DNA from: Cydia pomonella
Taxonomy: Eukaryota; Arthropoda; Insecta; Lepidoptera; Tortricidae
DNA: 64,000 nucleotides
Direction: 5' to 3'
NCBI RefSeq assembly: GCF_033807575.1
Contig: NC_084704.1
Span: 28,497,968-28,561,967, forward strand
Shown here: positions 37,501-48,731 of the stretch, piece after piece
Layout of the letters: each line of letters starts with the position of its first letter
Position numbering within the stretch: position 1 is the first letter of the stretch
Program-made: the position numbers and the translations under genes
Notes under the pieces: generated by a model
Seen by the model: only the letters and a program-made list of their open reading frames with translations
Database searches by the model: none
Told to the model about the DNA's origin: nothing

Positions 37501-40500
37501 CGACGGAGATATTTACCTAAAATTGACAAATCTGTGAAGGGGTTTAGCTGATTATTGCCGCTTAAATGAGTTGTCGTTTCGCAGTGGCTGTAGTAGTGGC
37601 ATTCTTCATATGCTGGGCGCCGTTCCACGCGCAGAGGCTCGTGGCCATCTACGGCACGGACGAGCACCACCGCCCGCGCTCAAGCCTGCTGCTGCACGCC
37701 TACACCGTGCTCACGTACATCTCCGGGGTCTTCTACTACTTCTCCACCAGCATCAACCCCATACTTTACCACATCATGTCGAACAAATTTCGGGAAGCTT
37801 TCAAGGTTGGTATCTTAATGTTCCTATAGATAACTGTATCATATACCAACAAACACCAATGTAAAAGTAATAATATTTTAGGATGATAGGTGCAATCTCA
37901 AAGGCACAGGTTAACATTTCCATGTATTATTTAAGTTGACGATTGACGTTTTCTATACAAGGTTAGACATCCCGGGGGCTAATTGTTTATCAACAAATCG
38001 TACTGAAAAGTTTCGTTTAGAAATGACAGTCACAGATGCGAACTAAAAGACACGTAATCATATTGTATTTTAAGTTTCATTGGTGTTTTCTATAAAGGGT
38101 TTTACTTCTGTACCCCTAGTGTAAATATTTTCGACAGCGAAACGTTACGTACGCGTTTGCGTTAAGTGTCATTTTGTATGAGATTTTTGACTTTCCAAAA
38201 CGTCCCGCTTGGCGCGCTGTTCAAAAACCCATACAAAATGAGACTTAACGCAAACGCGTACGTCACGTTTCGCTATTGACTAAATTTACACTAGGGGCAC
38301 TGGTCTAATGGCCAGTACGTGAAACTTATAGATTTTTGTAAATATTCAAATATAATACCTATAATACTTATATTTAACACAAGGCTACGAAATATTCAGT
38401 TTGTTTCATGGTCCCGAAAATTCTGGCCGGACTTTCTCACAATTTCCACTTCGCAGTGTTTACATTTTAATTTTATCATACTCTCAACTAGTTCCAGCAA
38501 TCTATCGGGGACGTTAAAACAATAAGTGTCAAGAGTTTAAAAAAAATTAAAACAGTTAACAGTTTAACAGCTTGTTTGTAAATCTAAGAAGTTAGGTATT
38601 GGTTTTAGCATACAGGTATTCATATATGTGCATAAGTATTTAATCAGAGAAATAGGCATTATATCCCTTAACTTTGGACATGTCGACAGGAGAAACGTGT
38701 ATATGATAAATTGGGAACAAATCACCATCTCTCTCGTTATACCGTCCCGTAAGGGATTCGTATCTGCTCGCCCTTTTGAATAGGTCGGATTATGATTGTT
38801 GAAAAACAAATTAAATCCAAATTGGGTATGGTGCTTTACGCACACCGTCACAACCGTCAACCGGGACCTATTTCATGCCAAAAGGGGGGGTTGCGTCAGG
38901 GGAAGGGGAGGGAACGCTAGTGTGCGCAAAGCACCATACCCAAAGGTATCATAATACATTCATTTCAAGCTGGATATAATTTGTTTGTCTTCCCCATATA
39001 TTAGAACATAACTTAACGGAATCATTTAGAGTTGGACTGGTCACAGGCGCCTAGCCTTTTAAACATTACATAAACTAAAGGTTGTGGGCCGGGTATTGCC
39101 GTGGCGAGGTGGTTTACTGATCAGGACGTTAGCTGCGTATGCTGAAGACGCTGGTTCTATTCCGGCCTCGACCACCTTCGGGCTTAGTCACTTTTTCCTT
39201 AGTATGACATATATGCTCTTCACGGTTATACGATACGATAACGATATGTTCACTCTGGAGCTGGGGAACAGTGAAGTCTTGTGTTACGCCGATGATACAG
39301 CCATTGTGTTCTATGGTGACTCTTGGCAGGATGCGGCTGTTTCAGAGTAACAACGTCTGTCTAAGTGGTTAAACCTAAACCTTCTTACTCTCAACACTGA
39401 TAAATCTAAGTATATAGCATTTCACAAAACAACGCCATCCAACTCATTTTCCGCCCGCTCTCATTTAAAAGTCCATTGTCACGCTTACATAGGTACACCA
39501 CACGACACACTTACATGTACCGCCGTACCCTCAATCTTCTGCTTGTCCCTGTAATTTCATAAAAATAACCAATTCACTCAAATATTTAGGCGTAACTATT
39601 GACGAAAACCTTTATTTCAAAAACCATGTTTCAACGTCTGCTGGTAGGGTTCGTAAACTTATCTACACTCTTAAAGTTTTACGTGAATCTGCAACTGGTC
39701 ATATACTTCAAGTTGTGTACTTAGACCTCTGTCAATCAATTTGAAATTTTTGTATACATGCCTGGGGAGGCACTGGTAAATCGATCATGATAATGTTGGA
39801 GCGCTGTTTGGTTTGTGGTGATTACGACGTTATCCGACAGCTAAACTCTTCAAAGAATCGCCAGTTCTGAGTGTTTTCAAATTGTTTTTGCTGCGTATTA
39901 CGTTATATACTACATATTATGTCCAGTCGTCTGCCAGAACATCACACGCTCGCGTAAAGAAGAGTAGAAGAGTTTACAATATCCCTAAACCTCGTATCAT
40001 CACTTCTTTTGCGCAGCGTTTCTCGGCATTTCCTTTCCCGCACGTTTAAACAAATTTCAAACAGTTCAAATTTGTGACATTTGGCATTTATAACGTAAAT
40101 GAGATTGAGAAGTAAATGAGGCAAAAATTCGCATACTAAACCTGCTATCGTCCTTGAACTATGAGGAATCAGAAGAAATCTGAAATCTTCCCAAGAGATT
40201 CCTTATAATACGTAGGTATTCATAGGAGTACTTATTCATTCGTTATCAAGTACTTTAATTCACTTTTTCAAATCACTTGAACACAAACCCAAACAAACTT
40301 TTACATTACATTACACTTTTAGATTACACTCACATTTCCTCCCTTCTCACAACAAGCTCACACTCCTCTTTCATTCATGTAAATATTTTTATGCTTAATA
40401 TGTATTGTGATGACCTTGAGCACCGCGATACAGGCCATACCTAGTGTGGGGTTCACTGCAGTGTGTCTTTGTTGATTTCCTTTCATGTTTACTTCCTTTT

Positions 40501-43500
40501 ACATTAATGCAGAGGCCGGGAAAAGGCAATTCGTGGATGAGTTTCAATTCTATTTCGTCCGACAAAGAAGACGAATCCACGAATTTCTGTTCCTGCCGAG
40601 GCATATATAGTGCTTTTCTCCAAACATGCGAGGAAATAAGGTAAAATAATCATAATTTACGCATCAACCACCACTCAAATCGAACCTTCACCTCTTTAAC
40701 TATTTAAAAAAGTTAAAGGCACTACTTATTTTGCCATTCAGTACCTAACATTTAATGTTCGTTCATTAAATATAGGTAATTGTGCAATATAAGCTGTATG
40801 TGCACGCATGAGAATAAAAATTGTATAGTCTTTGATTTTATTAAGCAGTATTCGCACGATCACACACGACGGTCTTGTAAGAACGAGACATGTAGGGTCG
40901 TGTAGACGCGGCCCGCGGCTGTTTGCGTTTTTCTTAGTGGATACATGTTTTAAAAATCAAAAACAATACAGTAATGAACTTCCTGTCCGCTAAAATACGA
41001 CCATAATGGTTTTTTTTATTTTACTATAAGGAAGAACTTCCCGTACTATTTTTGTTACAATAAGGTGAACATCCAAGCATATTGGAGAAAATTGATTTGT
41101 GAAAGTTACTCAGGTCCCTTCACCAACTAGAATAACGTTTATAAGTCAGTACCCCTAGTGTAAATATTTTCGACAGCGAAACGTGACGTACGCGTTTGCG
41201 TTGAGTGTCATTTTGTATGAGATTTTTGACTTTCCAAAACGTCCCGCTTGGCGCGCTGTTCAAAAACCCATACAAAATGAGACTTAACGCAAACGCGTAC
41301 GTGACGTTTCGAAATCGAAATTATTTACACTAGGGGTACAGATCAGTGTCAAACTTTTAAACTGATTTTAACCAAGCAGCCCATGTTAAGTATATCTGAT
41401 TTTAATAATCCCCAACCAATTTAACAACAATCCTTCAATAAATTTACTGAGCAAAGTAGGTTAATCTGTCTCGTGTTATTACGATGCTTCGACCACCTCA
41501 CCACGACGAACTCTAAAATTCCACTTAAAATTCAACTGTCGAACCATGAAGAATTTTCAATTTCATCTATTTTGATAAATCTGAACATCCAAGTTTCCGA
41601 ATGGGTTTTTAGGGTTTCCCGCAACCCCGTTGCGAGTTAGGTGTCGGATCGACTTTCCACCTGACTACTATCGCTCTATTGGTGATGCACGCCATCGCTA
41701 TTGAACAATTGTTATCCAAATGCACGCTCCTGTATAATTGATAGCTTAATTAATAACAACCTTGTCCTGGTATTTATATGGAATGAAATGTCATTGTAAC
41801 TAAGATAGGTACGAGGGCGGGATGATAAGTAACTGGCCTTAGCTATTTAAAAAGTTTGAATTTAAAAATAAACTAGCGTAATTTAAGCTTCGTGTCTCTG
41901 GCTATCTGTGTTCAAAATTTTAATTTCATGGCTTAAATATTTTATCGATTTTCTGTTATTTGAAAATATATTGTGACGATTGTTTTCAAAATGGATAAAA
42001 TTGAACAAAGAGCGGTGATAAAGTTTCTTTACATGAAGGGTATGAAGGGGATAGGTATTTATGAAGAGTTAAAGAATGTTTTAGGTGAATGTGCTCTTTC
42101 TCACGCCACAGTAAAAAACTGGGTGGCTGAATTTAAACGAGGCCGTACAAGTGTCCAAGATGAAGCCCGCTCTGGACGTCCAAAAAGTGCCACAACTCCG
42201 GAAATGGTCTCCAAAGTGCACGATATGGTTTTGGCAGATCGACGATTGAAGTTATCAGAAATAGCTGACACTACAGGGATATCAAAGGAACGGGTACATC
42301 ATATTCTAAGTGAAGAATTAAATATGAAAAAGTTATCCGCCCGTTGGGTGCCGCGATTGCTTACGCACGATCAAAAAAGAATCCGCGTGCAAAATTCGGA
42401 AGAATGTTTGGATCGTTTTCAGAAAAATAAAGCTGATTTTTTGCATCGATTTGTAACAACAGATGAAACATGGGTTCACCACTACACGCCAGAATCAAAA
42501 ATTCAATCAAAACAGTGGACTGAATCTGGATGTTCGGGTCCCAAAAAAGCTATGGCTGTAAAGTCGGCTGGAAAAGTTATGGCTTCCGTCTTTTGGGATG
42601 CTAGTGGAATTTTGATGATAGACTACCTTCCCAAAGGTAAAACTATTAATGGGGAATACTATGCTAATCTTTTAGATAAGCTTCATCAATGCATTCATCA
42701 AAAACGACCAGGCTTAGCAAAAAAAAAATCATCTTCCATCAAGACAACGCTAGGGTTCACACATGTGTTAAAGCCATGGCAAAAATCGGCGAATTAAAGT
42801 ATGATTTGCTGCCCCATCCACCTTATTCGCCTGATCTGGCACCATCCGACTTCCACCTGTTCCCGAAGCTTAAAACTTTTTTGGGTGGACAGAAATTTGC
42901 CACTAATGATGCCGTCATAGCCGCTGTGGAGGAGTATTTTGCAGGCCTCGAAAAGAATCATTTTATGGAGGGCATCGCAGCTTTAGAGCGAAGATGGAAT
43001 AAGTGCATAGAGCTAGGTGGAGACTATGTCGAAAAATAAAATTAGTTTTAACACCGAAATTCAAGTATTTTCTACTTAGGCCAGTTACTTATTATCCCAC
43101 CCTCGTACTAAGTAGTAAAAAACGCAGCTATGTGTTGTATTGGTACTTCCATCCAAGCGAGACATTACGTGACAATTGATCAAATATAGGTAAATGTGAT
43201 GTGTGCCTACATACCAATCAGAAACTTGAAAATGTACCCACTGTTCAGAATCAGAACGCATCTTTAGTGACGTCACAGACGGCCGATTTATTAAAAATAA
43301 ATCTTGTACACAAGTTTAAATAACAAGTCTTCATTGGAGATACACTTAGGCATCCCTGCGCTATTTAGAAAGGAGCTTAGGCCTCACCACCCACTTTGTA
43401 ATAGGGCAGTGTGTACTTACCAGTCAAATCAGCTATTAACTTTTTATTAAACGACATTACTTTTATTTTACTTTTAATTAAAAGTTAAACGATTTCATGA

Positions 43501-46500
43501 TATGAAGTATGAGAAACGCATTCTGTGACATATCAATGAATCCATCTCCTATTAATACTGTCTTATTAATGGATGGATGGATGGATGGATTCATTTGTTG
43601 ATTTTAAATTAATAGTCCATAACTATATTTAATCATGCTTTATCAGTGTATTTCCGTAAATTTTATGTATTCTGGACCGGTGTGAAACAACTTATATTAT
43701 TTAAAGAAAGCACTCTTTTTGTACGTTGCAATAATAAATAATATGAATAAACAAACACTCCATATCGTTATGAGTAGTCTTTTGGAATCATAGTAATTAC
43801 TTGCCGACCACGAGCGATTCGAAGTATTCGACCAGGAACTAGTCTAAATGTGTGTATATATGCAGCGTAAAGACTACTAAACCAATTTTGGTAAATGAGG
43901 TCATGAAGAATCAATCGAATCATTTTATAACTAGAGCGACACAGGCTACTTTTCCGGTTTTATATCGGACTTTTTTTTTCTTCAAAACATGGCTTATTTC
44001 GAAATAATATCAATTTAGAGCCACCCCACACTAGCTAGCGTCTACCGAGCGTCGGCGTCTAGTCAATTCTTTGGCTGCTGCTCGACGCAACGTTGGCGCA
44101 ACTGCGCTGCGACGTTATTTTCCATAGCGACATCTAGACGCCGACGCTCAAAAACGCTAGTGTGGGGTGGCCCTATGAATTCTAAACATACTATTTTAGC
44201 TTATTATTGCGGATGGCGAAGCCAAAGTACAATGGGCGTCTTGATTATGTTGGCATTGAATAACTGAACGCTAACTACTTCTGTTGCCGAGTGCTCATGG
44301 TCGATGTATCAACAGTTTCGTAAATCCACGTGCATTAATTCGATATGTTAAATACCGGTAGATCCATATTAATGAAGTCAAGAGTCAGAGGAATTACCAC
44401 ACTAAACCACAAATGGATGGAATTTAATTCTATCAATACATTTAGGCCGCGGACTGGACGCAAGCGGCGAGCGGCAAATCAAGGCCATTTATTTAAAGAA
44501 AGCATTTTTTTGTTAGAGAAAACGATTAGCTAGATTGCTCTGAAACTTTTTACTTACATTAGGATAAGGTATATATTGGTTTATGTTGCTTCGGATACCA
44601 TAGCAATATATACTAATTTCAGCCCTAGATATACCTCATGTCATTGTATGTTCAACGTTTCTTTACAATCTAACACGTGATTTTAAAATGAGAATGATAC
44701 TCTTATGGGAAGGTGAAATTCGGCCGAGCTTGCCGGGGACTCTTAAAATAAGTATTACAAGTCAGTTTAACACAGCCAAGCCTCTCCGTAGTAACAAAAT
44801 TAATGACCGCTGCAATTACGAGGTAGACTATACATTTGTGAAGTAGAATAAGCGATAAAAACTGCATAAGACTAACGAATTAAGGCAAGATAGTGCATGT
44901 GCGCAAGATATGTAGACATGCACGATAGTCCCGTCCCGAGTGATTTTTCACGAGCTTTTAACAGTGTTAAGTGTAGGTATATTTAAAATTTACACTTTGA
45001 TGTCAATGTCGTGCCAATACATTATGTAGGTAACGGAAAAGGGTAAACTAGGCCTTATTGGGATTAGTCTGGTTTCCTCACGATGTTTTCCTACACCGAA
45101 AAGCGATTGGTAAATATCAAATGATATTTCATACATAAGTTTCATAAAACTCATTGGCACGAGCTGGGTTTGAACCCGCGACCTCTGGATTGCTAGTCGC
45201 ATGCTCTAACCACTAGGCCACCAGCGCTTCCAAATGAACCCGCGAATAATAACTAAATAACATTATCTTGATAATTAAAACACAAAATATTATTTCGCTG
45301 ATCCGTGAAAAGATAACGTGCTAGTCAATCAGTGCTAACCCGTTATACTCACTTGCGTATTTTTACATGCAATTAATGTTCCCACCCTCCCACCGCAAAA
45401 ATAAATACGCAAAAAAATATAACAACCCACCACCAAAAATACGAAACTCGACACGTTTTTCGCCTCTCTACGAGATCCTCAGAAGAGGAGGCATCTCATC
45501 TATTTAGTATGGATTTCCGCAAAGTAACGCCTGATTCTATTCATTATTATTTGATACCAAAATGTATGTATTTATGATTGGCCTCCAGAAATAGCCAGTA
45601 ATCGATAGTTAATCCATCGCACACAATAAATCACAGTACTCGTACCTAGCTCATATAATACAAAAGCACCCACATAATTGAAATTCATGTTGTATTATTT
45701 AGAAGGAATTCGGTTTTTAATGAAAATTGCGGGATCTGCGTTTATTTCAAAGGCTGGGACAGTCATTGTGGCAAATCCAATTCAGCCAATTAATCATACT
45801 GTTTTAGAGAAACGTTACTTTATAATTATTATTACTCAGAGTTAAATATTTACTGTTCAAATGGCGAAATAAAGGTATATAAAGTTTCTGAAAATCCGCT
45901 TCGTAATAAAAAAATCTAGCGATCATGCATATTGGAATAAATCTCGCAGGTGATTATTTTCAGAACACGCTGGTGCGGTGCTGCCGACCGGGAGCGCGTG
46001 CCGTGCAGCGCAGCTCTTACACGACCCTCGCTCTCGGGCGAAACCCCGCCTCCAGCAGCACTGACAACTCAGGTTTGTACCTCTATTCAGCGCCATATAA
46101 ATAGGATAACCCCTAAGAGTCCTAGCTTACGCGTAACAATTTAGTTTTGTTCACAAAATAATCTCGAATATTGGCTTAAATGATAAAATATTATATTAAC
46201 TGATTGAGCACTATTTATGCTATTAATTTAGCAAAATATCGTTTGGAAAATTTTGGCTCGGATTATCATAATTGTCTGTAAAATTAATTACTCATTTGAT
46301 GGATTATTTGGCCATGTTACACTGCACAAGATCCAGCGAGACGTTTTTTTTAGACTACTAAATTATTTTAACAGTTTTTAATGATTCACGGCTAGTTGAA
46401 CAAGATGCATGTAAGTAAGTGCGTCGAAATATCGGGAGCTCAAAAACAATATAAAAGATAATCAAGGTTAATATTCCGGTCGATTTAAGTCTATTAAATT

Positions 46501-48731
46501 ATTTTAATCAAATTTCCCGGTCGATTTTATTTTTCAAATTAAAAATTACGGTTATACGCTCTCTGCCATCTGCGGCCGTTGTCAAACTTAAAAATGGTCA
46601 CATTTTCTTATTTGTAGTCTACCTATTTCGCACTCATGGGATGTTCATAATGTTCATATACGTGATGGCTTTTCATTCGCACACTTCAGCTATCTTTATG
46701 CGTTAGCGTTTGATAGGTCTGTGGTCAGCGCTATGGAAAATGGAATCACTGCGCAGTTGCGCCAACGTTGCGTCCAGCAGCAACCATAGAGTTGACTAGA
46801 CGGTGACGCTCGAAAGACGCTAGTGTGGGGTCTCTCTAAGAGGGGACGTAAAGCCAGGAAATTAGAAAGGACCAAAAGATTAAGCGCGCCGCACGAAACT
46901 TGCGACGTAAGATTTCGGGATCACGCGGGTTTTATAACGTTTTCCCTCAATATCTCTGAAAGTATAATTCGGTTTAAAAAAAAATCTGGTCAAATACTTC
47001 GGCTAAATTATTAGCTATTTTATGCTAAAATTATACTGCTATCGTATGCAGGGTAAAGGATTCGGTCAAGTTATGTTCTAATGTATGGGGAAGACAAACA
47101 AAGTACCTTTAGGTATGGTGCTCTACGTACACTAGCATCCCCTCCCCCCGCCCCCCCTTTAAGCAAGTTAGCAACTAATTAATATAACTCTCTTCTTGTC
47201 GGATTAAGAGTCTGCAGCAAGCTCAGCCGAATTTCACCTTCCCACACTACGTAAACTAATTACAGACATACCTTCTCCTATTGTAAGTACAAAGTAGTCG
47301 TCAGTAGTCGTTTTAAAATGAGAGCGTAACTACGTTTGTAAGGAGATCCCATCTTAAAGATTATTATTTGTATTTGTCCCTTCCTTAGTATTGTTCTTCC
47401 AATAATAGTATTGTATATATGTTTATATTTATGTACTTGTTTGGGCTTATAACTGTCAACCGGGACAGATTTTCGGTCAATCTCAAAAAATATGTCTGCG
47501 GTCTAATCGCTGCGACCCATATAAATTGTATGAAAAAGGTCGTGGCAATGAGACGCAACCGCAGACATATTCCCAGAGAATAACACTTTTATGCTAGAGG
47601 GGATTTTAATAGTACACAAGAGCAAATACCTCCATGCACACTAAAGGAGGCAGTTAGTAACCTGAAGGAAGACATTACTAGGTTTCGTGGAGGAGCTGGG
47701 GTGGCTAGAGTAGCGCTACCTTGTTTCACGCAAAGTAGGCACAATGGTTGTCGATTTGCGGAAAATGCCCAGAAACTAGCTAAGGGGGAGGAAGTACAAA
47801 GAATATTATTTGTTTTTCGAAGCACATAATTTGACCTAATCAATACAATTGAAAATAAATAAAACTTGGACATGTGTTCGTGTTTTTTTTTCTTAGGGTA
47901 ACGCTGTTTTTTTCGTTACATTTAGATAAACTGTGGCTAGTTTGATGAGCTCCGTATTTTGGGTGGAAAAATATTTTTCTTGAACGAATCCTTGTTGTTA
48001 CATTGATCCAAGATTGATACAATACGAATTATGATAATAGATGACTCAAATAGAAGCCATAAAATACCATTTAAAACACGCTTTTTTCCTTGCGACTAAC
48101 AATTTAGTTATTAGTTATTCGACGTCCCTAAAATTACAGGAAACGTAATAGAATCGCAGAAAAAATAACCTTACAAGTGCTATATGTTGTCTCGCACAGC
48201 TCAGAGAGTTCAAGATTTGTAGTTAGTTACTTTTCTGTTTTAGTTATTTTAACTTCTAAACTAAGTTTTGATTTTACATAATTCGCTCTGCATGTGTACT
48301 ATAGGTATACTTATCCTAATATAAGTGCAAGAACTAAACAGCTGTTACCGGTATTTTCTTTAAGTTTTAATTTGATATTTTTAACAGGTAATCATCCTAA
48401 AGATGGCGCCTTTGGTGACAAAAGAATTACAAGAGGATCTCTAAGGTCATCATCAGATAAAAAGATCAAATTCGACTTTGAACGTAATATAATTTATTAT
48501 CAACACAAATATGCCCAAACCGATGTCTCATTCAAGCGAGATTTAGAAAATGGGCTTTATGAAACCAAAGGAATAGACGAAAAGAACGGCCCTAAAGAAA
48601 TATACGTTGTAGCTTCAACGGAGCCCAGTGAAGATACTCAAGACTCCAAAGTTACTCTGACAGACGAGCCTGACGCTTACATTAGAGAAATCCGAGACAG
48701 GATCAATCGACGTCAGAAGGGATATGGATAA
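34579..48731 (+). CDS. CapaR: CAPA/pyrokinin-type neuropeptide G-protein-coupled receptor (four coding exons)
   Basis: A plasma-membrane receptor for CAPA/periviscerokinin-type peptides, which in insects control renal-tubule and visceral physiology. Coding exons are 34579-35362, 37585-37805, 45964-46072 and 48388-48731; the phases agree at every junction and give 485 residues. TM1-5 lie in exon 1 and TM6-7 in exon 2. Exons 3-4 encode the cytoplasmic tail. Visible marks are N-glycosylation sites NDT/NFT near the N-terminus, GN at 50-51, D79, the Cys pair 107/184, E131-R132-Y133 in place of DRY, CWAPFHAQR at 271-279, NPILY at 319-323, and C341-C342 as likely palmitoylation sites. IWSKWPYVFG, AETSTNASVLTIT and HKMSKLSRA point to the CAPA receptor, but pyrokinin receptor 1 is very close. 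The donor GTTGGT of exon 2 is unusual. Introns hold many transposons. Confidence 0.88.
36285..36610 (+). repeat. Lepidopteran-type dispersed repeat
   Basis: The stretch GGCCCGCCTGATGGTAAGCA, then GTACGCCTGCAACTCCAGAG, is a phrase I know from repeats scattered through moth and butterfly genomes. There is no second copy in this window, so the borders are approximate. Confidence 0.55.
36702..36811. repeat. Fold-back element
   Basis: ATTTGTTAAATATCATAAAG...GGCGCCAT is inversely matched by ATGGCGCC...GATATTTAACAAAT, with two mismatches and a 50-base centre. It is a 110-bp hairpin in receptor intron 1. Confidence 0.75.
38110..38300. repeat. GTACCCC palindromic MITE, copy 1
   Basis: A 191-bp element with ends GTACCCCTAGTGTAAAT / ATTTACACTAGGGGCAC. 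The long inner stem pairs ACGCGTTTGCGTTAAGTGTC and CATTTTGTATG with CATACAAAATG and AGACTTAACGCAAACGCG. The loop contains CGTCCCGCTTGGCGCGC. Copies lie at 41149-41339, 53681-53746 (short) and 53748-53938. Confidence 0.88.
38823..38943. repeat. Hairpin repeat
   Basis: The arms TTGGGTATGGTGCTTTACGC and GCGCAAAGCACCATACCCAA enclose a purine-rich centre. The outer sequence to about 39030 (TTTGTCTTCCCCATATATTA) is shared, inverted, with 47050-47165, so the repeat extends beyond the hairpin. Confidence 0.7.
39084..40130 (+). pseudogene. Decayed LINE reverse transcriptase behind a tRNA-like segment
   Basis: 39087-39175 is a tRNA-like/SINE segment (GGCGAGGTGGTTTACTGATC ... CTGGTTCTATTCCGGC). It runs into a non-LTR RT remnant with the catalytic box as LCYADDTAIVFYGDSW near 39280-39330. 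Later come WLNLNLLTLNTDKSKYIAFH (39366-39425, other frame) and SLKYLGVTIDENLYFKNHV (39574-39630). The end reads PTAKLFKESPVLSVFKL (near 39840). The frames change several times and contain stops. It is Jockey/CR1-like and non-functional, lying in the sense direction within receptor intron 2. Confidence 0.72.
40513..40644 (+). CDS. Possible alternative last exon of the receptor gene
   Basis: A frame bordered by a fair acceptor (TTTACATTAATGCAG, AG at 40511-40512) opens in phase 0, the phase left by receptor exon 2. It runs 43 codons to a TAA at 40642. The encoded tail starts RPGKGNSWMSF, has an acidic SSDKEDES segment and a CSC pair that could be palmitoylated. AATAAA occurs at about 40813. A donor (AATAAG|GTAAAA at 40641) is also present, but splicing from it to exon 3 would break the frame. 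If used as a terminal exon it gives a receptor of 378 residues. Only transcripts can decide; it may be chance. Confidence 0.3.
   Translation, partial: RPGKGNSWMSFNSISSDKEDESTNFCSCRGIYSAFLQTCEEIR
40835..41105 (+). repeat. Dispersed repeat, pair with 21885-22215
   Basis: Second copy of the family at 21885. The blocks are in the same order and orientation but shorter in the middle. Confidence 0.7.
41149..41339. repeat. GTACCCC palindromic MITE, copy 2
   Basis: Almost the same sequence as 38110-38300 with perfect GTACCCCTAGTG ends. Its right stem reads ACGTGACGTTTCG. It is only 3 kb from copy 1 in the same intron. Confidence 0.88.
41812..43105 (+). mobile_element. mariner transposon
   Basis: 1294 bp, the usual mariner size. 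Terminal inverted repeats of 28 bp begin CGAGGGCGGGATGATAAGTA on the left; the right end reversed begins CGAGGGTGGGATAATAAGTA. TA lies on both sides (41810-41811 and 43106-43107). It carries a single transposase gene with one frameshift, so this copy is no longer autonomous. Confidence 0.93.
41991..43039 (+). pseudogene. mariner transposase, one frameshift
   Basis: A DD34D transposase that would cut and paste the element at TA sites. It starts at MDKIEQRAVI. Two helix-turn-helix blocks (ATVKNWVAEFKRGR near 40-52 and LSEIADTTGISKERVHHIL near 88-106) are followed by the linker WVPRLLT. The first catalytic Asp is at about 158 (TTDETWVHHY). In a run of ten A at 42719-42728 the frame is lost, most simply by one missing base. 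The second Asp (HQDNARVH) and the third (YSPDLAPSDFHLFP, 34 residues later) continue in the next frame to the stop at 43039. No other lesions were seen, so the death of the copy may be recent, or the run may be a sequencing error. Confidence 0.92.
44020..44171. repeat. Palindromic MITE (GCCACCCCACACTAGC ends)
   Basis: About 152 bp. The ends GCCACCCCACACTAGC / GCTAGTGTGGGGTGGC pair, and the stem continues through GAGCGTCGGCGTCTAG / CTAGACGCCGACGCTC. A partial copy lies at 46725-46831. Confidence 0.82.
45040..45232 (-). repeat. tRNA-headed SINE, second family
   Basis: Reverse orientation: the head reads TGGCCTAGTGGTTAGAGC (A box) and GGGTTCAAACCC (B box). The body contains AAAACATCGTGAGGAAACC and AATCCCAATAAGGCC. 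It differs from the SINE at 54919. The body alone recurs at 54573-54645. Confidence 0.82.
46396..46495 (-). repeat. Solo arm of the Penelope-like remnant family
   Basis: Shares AAGATGCATG, GCGTCGAAATATCGGGA and the CAAAAACAATA...GGTCGA blocks with 19392-19490. Confidence 0.55.
46725..46831. repeat. Partial copy of the 44020 MITE
   Basis: Shares GCGCTATGGAAAAT, CAACGTTGCGTC, GTTGACTAGACG and AGACGCTAGTGTGGGGT with 44020-44171. One end is missing. Confidence 0.7.
47050..47170 (-). repeat. Partial copy of the 38823 hairpin repeat
   Basis: In reverse order it contains ATTCGGTCAAGTTATGTTC, ATGGGGAAGACAAACAAAGT and AGGTATGGTGCTCTACGTAC, as in 38823-39030. The second arm is missing. Confidence 0.65.
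47489..47571. repeat. Short hairpin element
   Basis: AATATGTCTGCGGT at the left pairs with ACCGCAGACATATT at the right. Inner GCTGCGACC / GGTCGTGGC pair imperfectly. Confidence 0.65.

Larger units (their letters stand above)
35363..37584. other. CapaR: Receptor intron 1
   Basis: A 2.2-kb intron between TM5 and TM6 (phase 1; donor GTGAGG, acceptor TTGTCGTTTCGCAG). It contains a SINE-like repeat (36285-36610) and a fold-back element (36702-36811); no other gene. Confidence 0.8.
37806..45963. other. CapaR: Receptor intron 2, filled with transposons
   Basis: An 8.2-kb phase-0 intron (donor GTTGGT, acceptor TGATTATTTTCAG). It contains two GTACCCC palindromic MITEs, a hairpin repeat, a decayed LINE, a possible alternative exon, a mariner, a palindromic MITE and a SINE, listed separately. 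43110-44015 and 44175-45035 show no gene; a GGAT microsatellite lies at about 43569-43592. Confidence 0.8.
46073..48387. other. CapaR: Receptor intron 3
   Basis: A 2.3-kb phase-1 intron (donor GTTTGT, acceptor TTGATATTTTTAACAG). Inside are a solo arm of the 19008 element (46396-46495), a partial MITE (46725-46831), a repeat part (47050-47170) and a hairpin (47489-47571). A short open frame near 47585-47825 has no recognisable domain. Confidence 0.75.

Noticed and set aside
47585..47829. Frame containing YARGDFN and ITRFRGGAGVARV
   Set aside because: GDFN recalls a LINE endonuclease, but the surrounding residues do not fit and no other LINE part is near.
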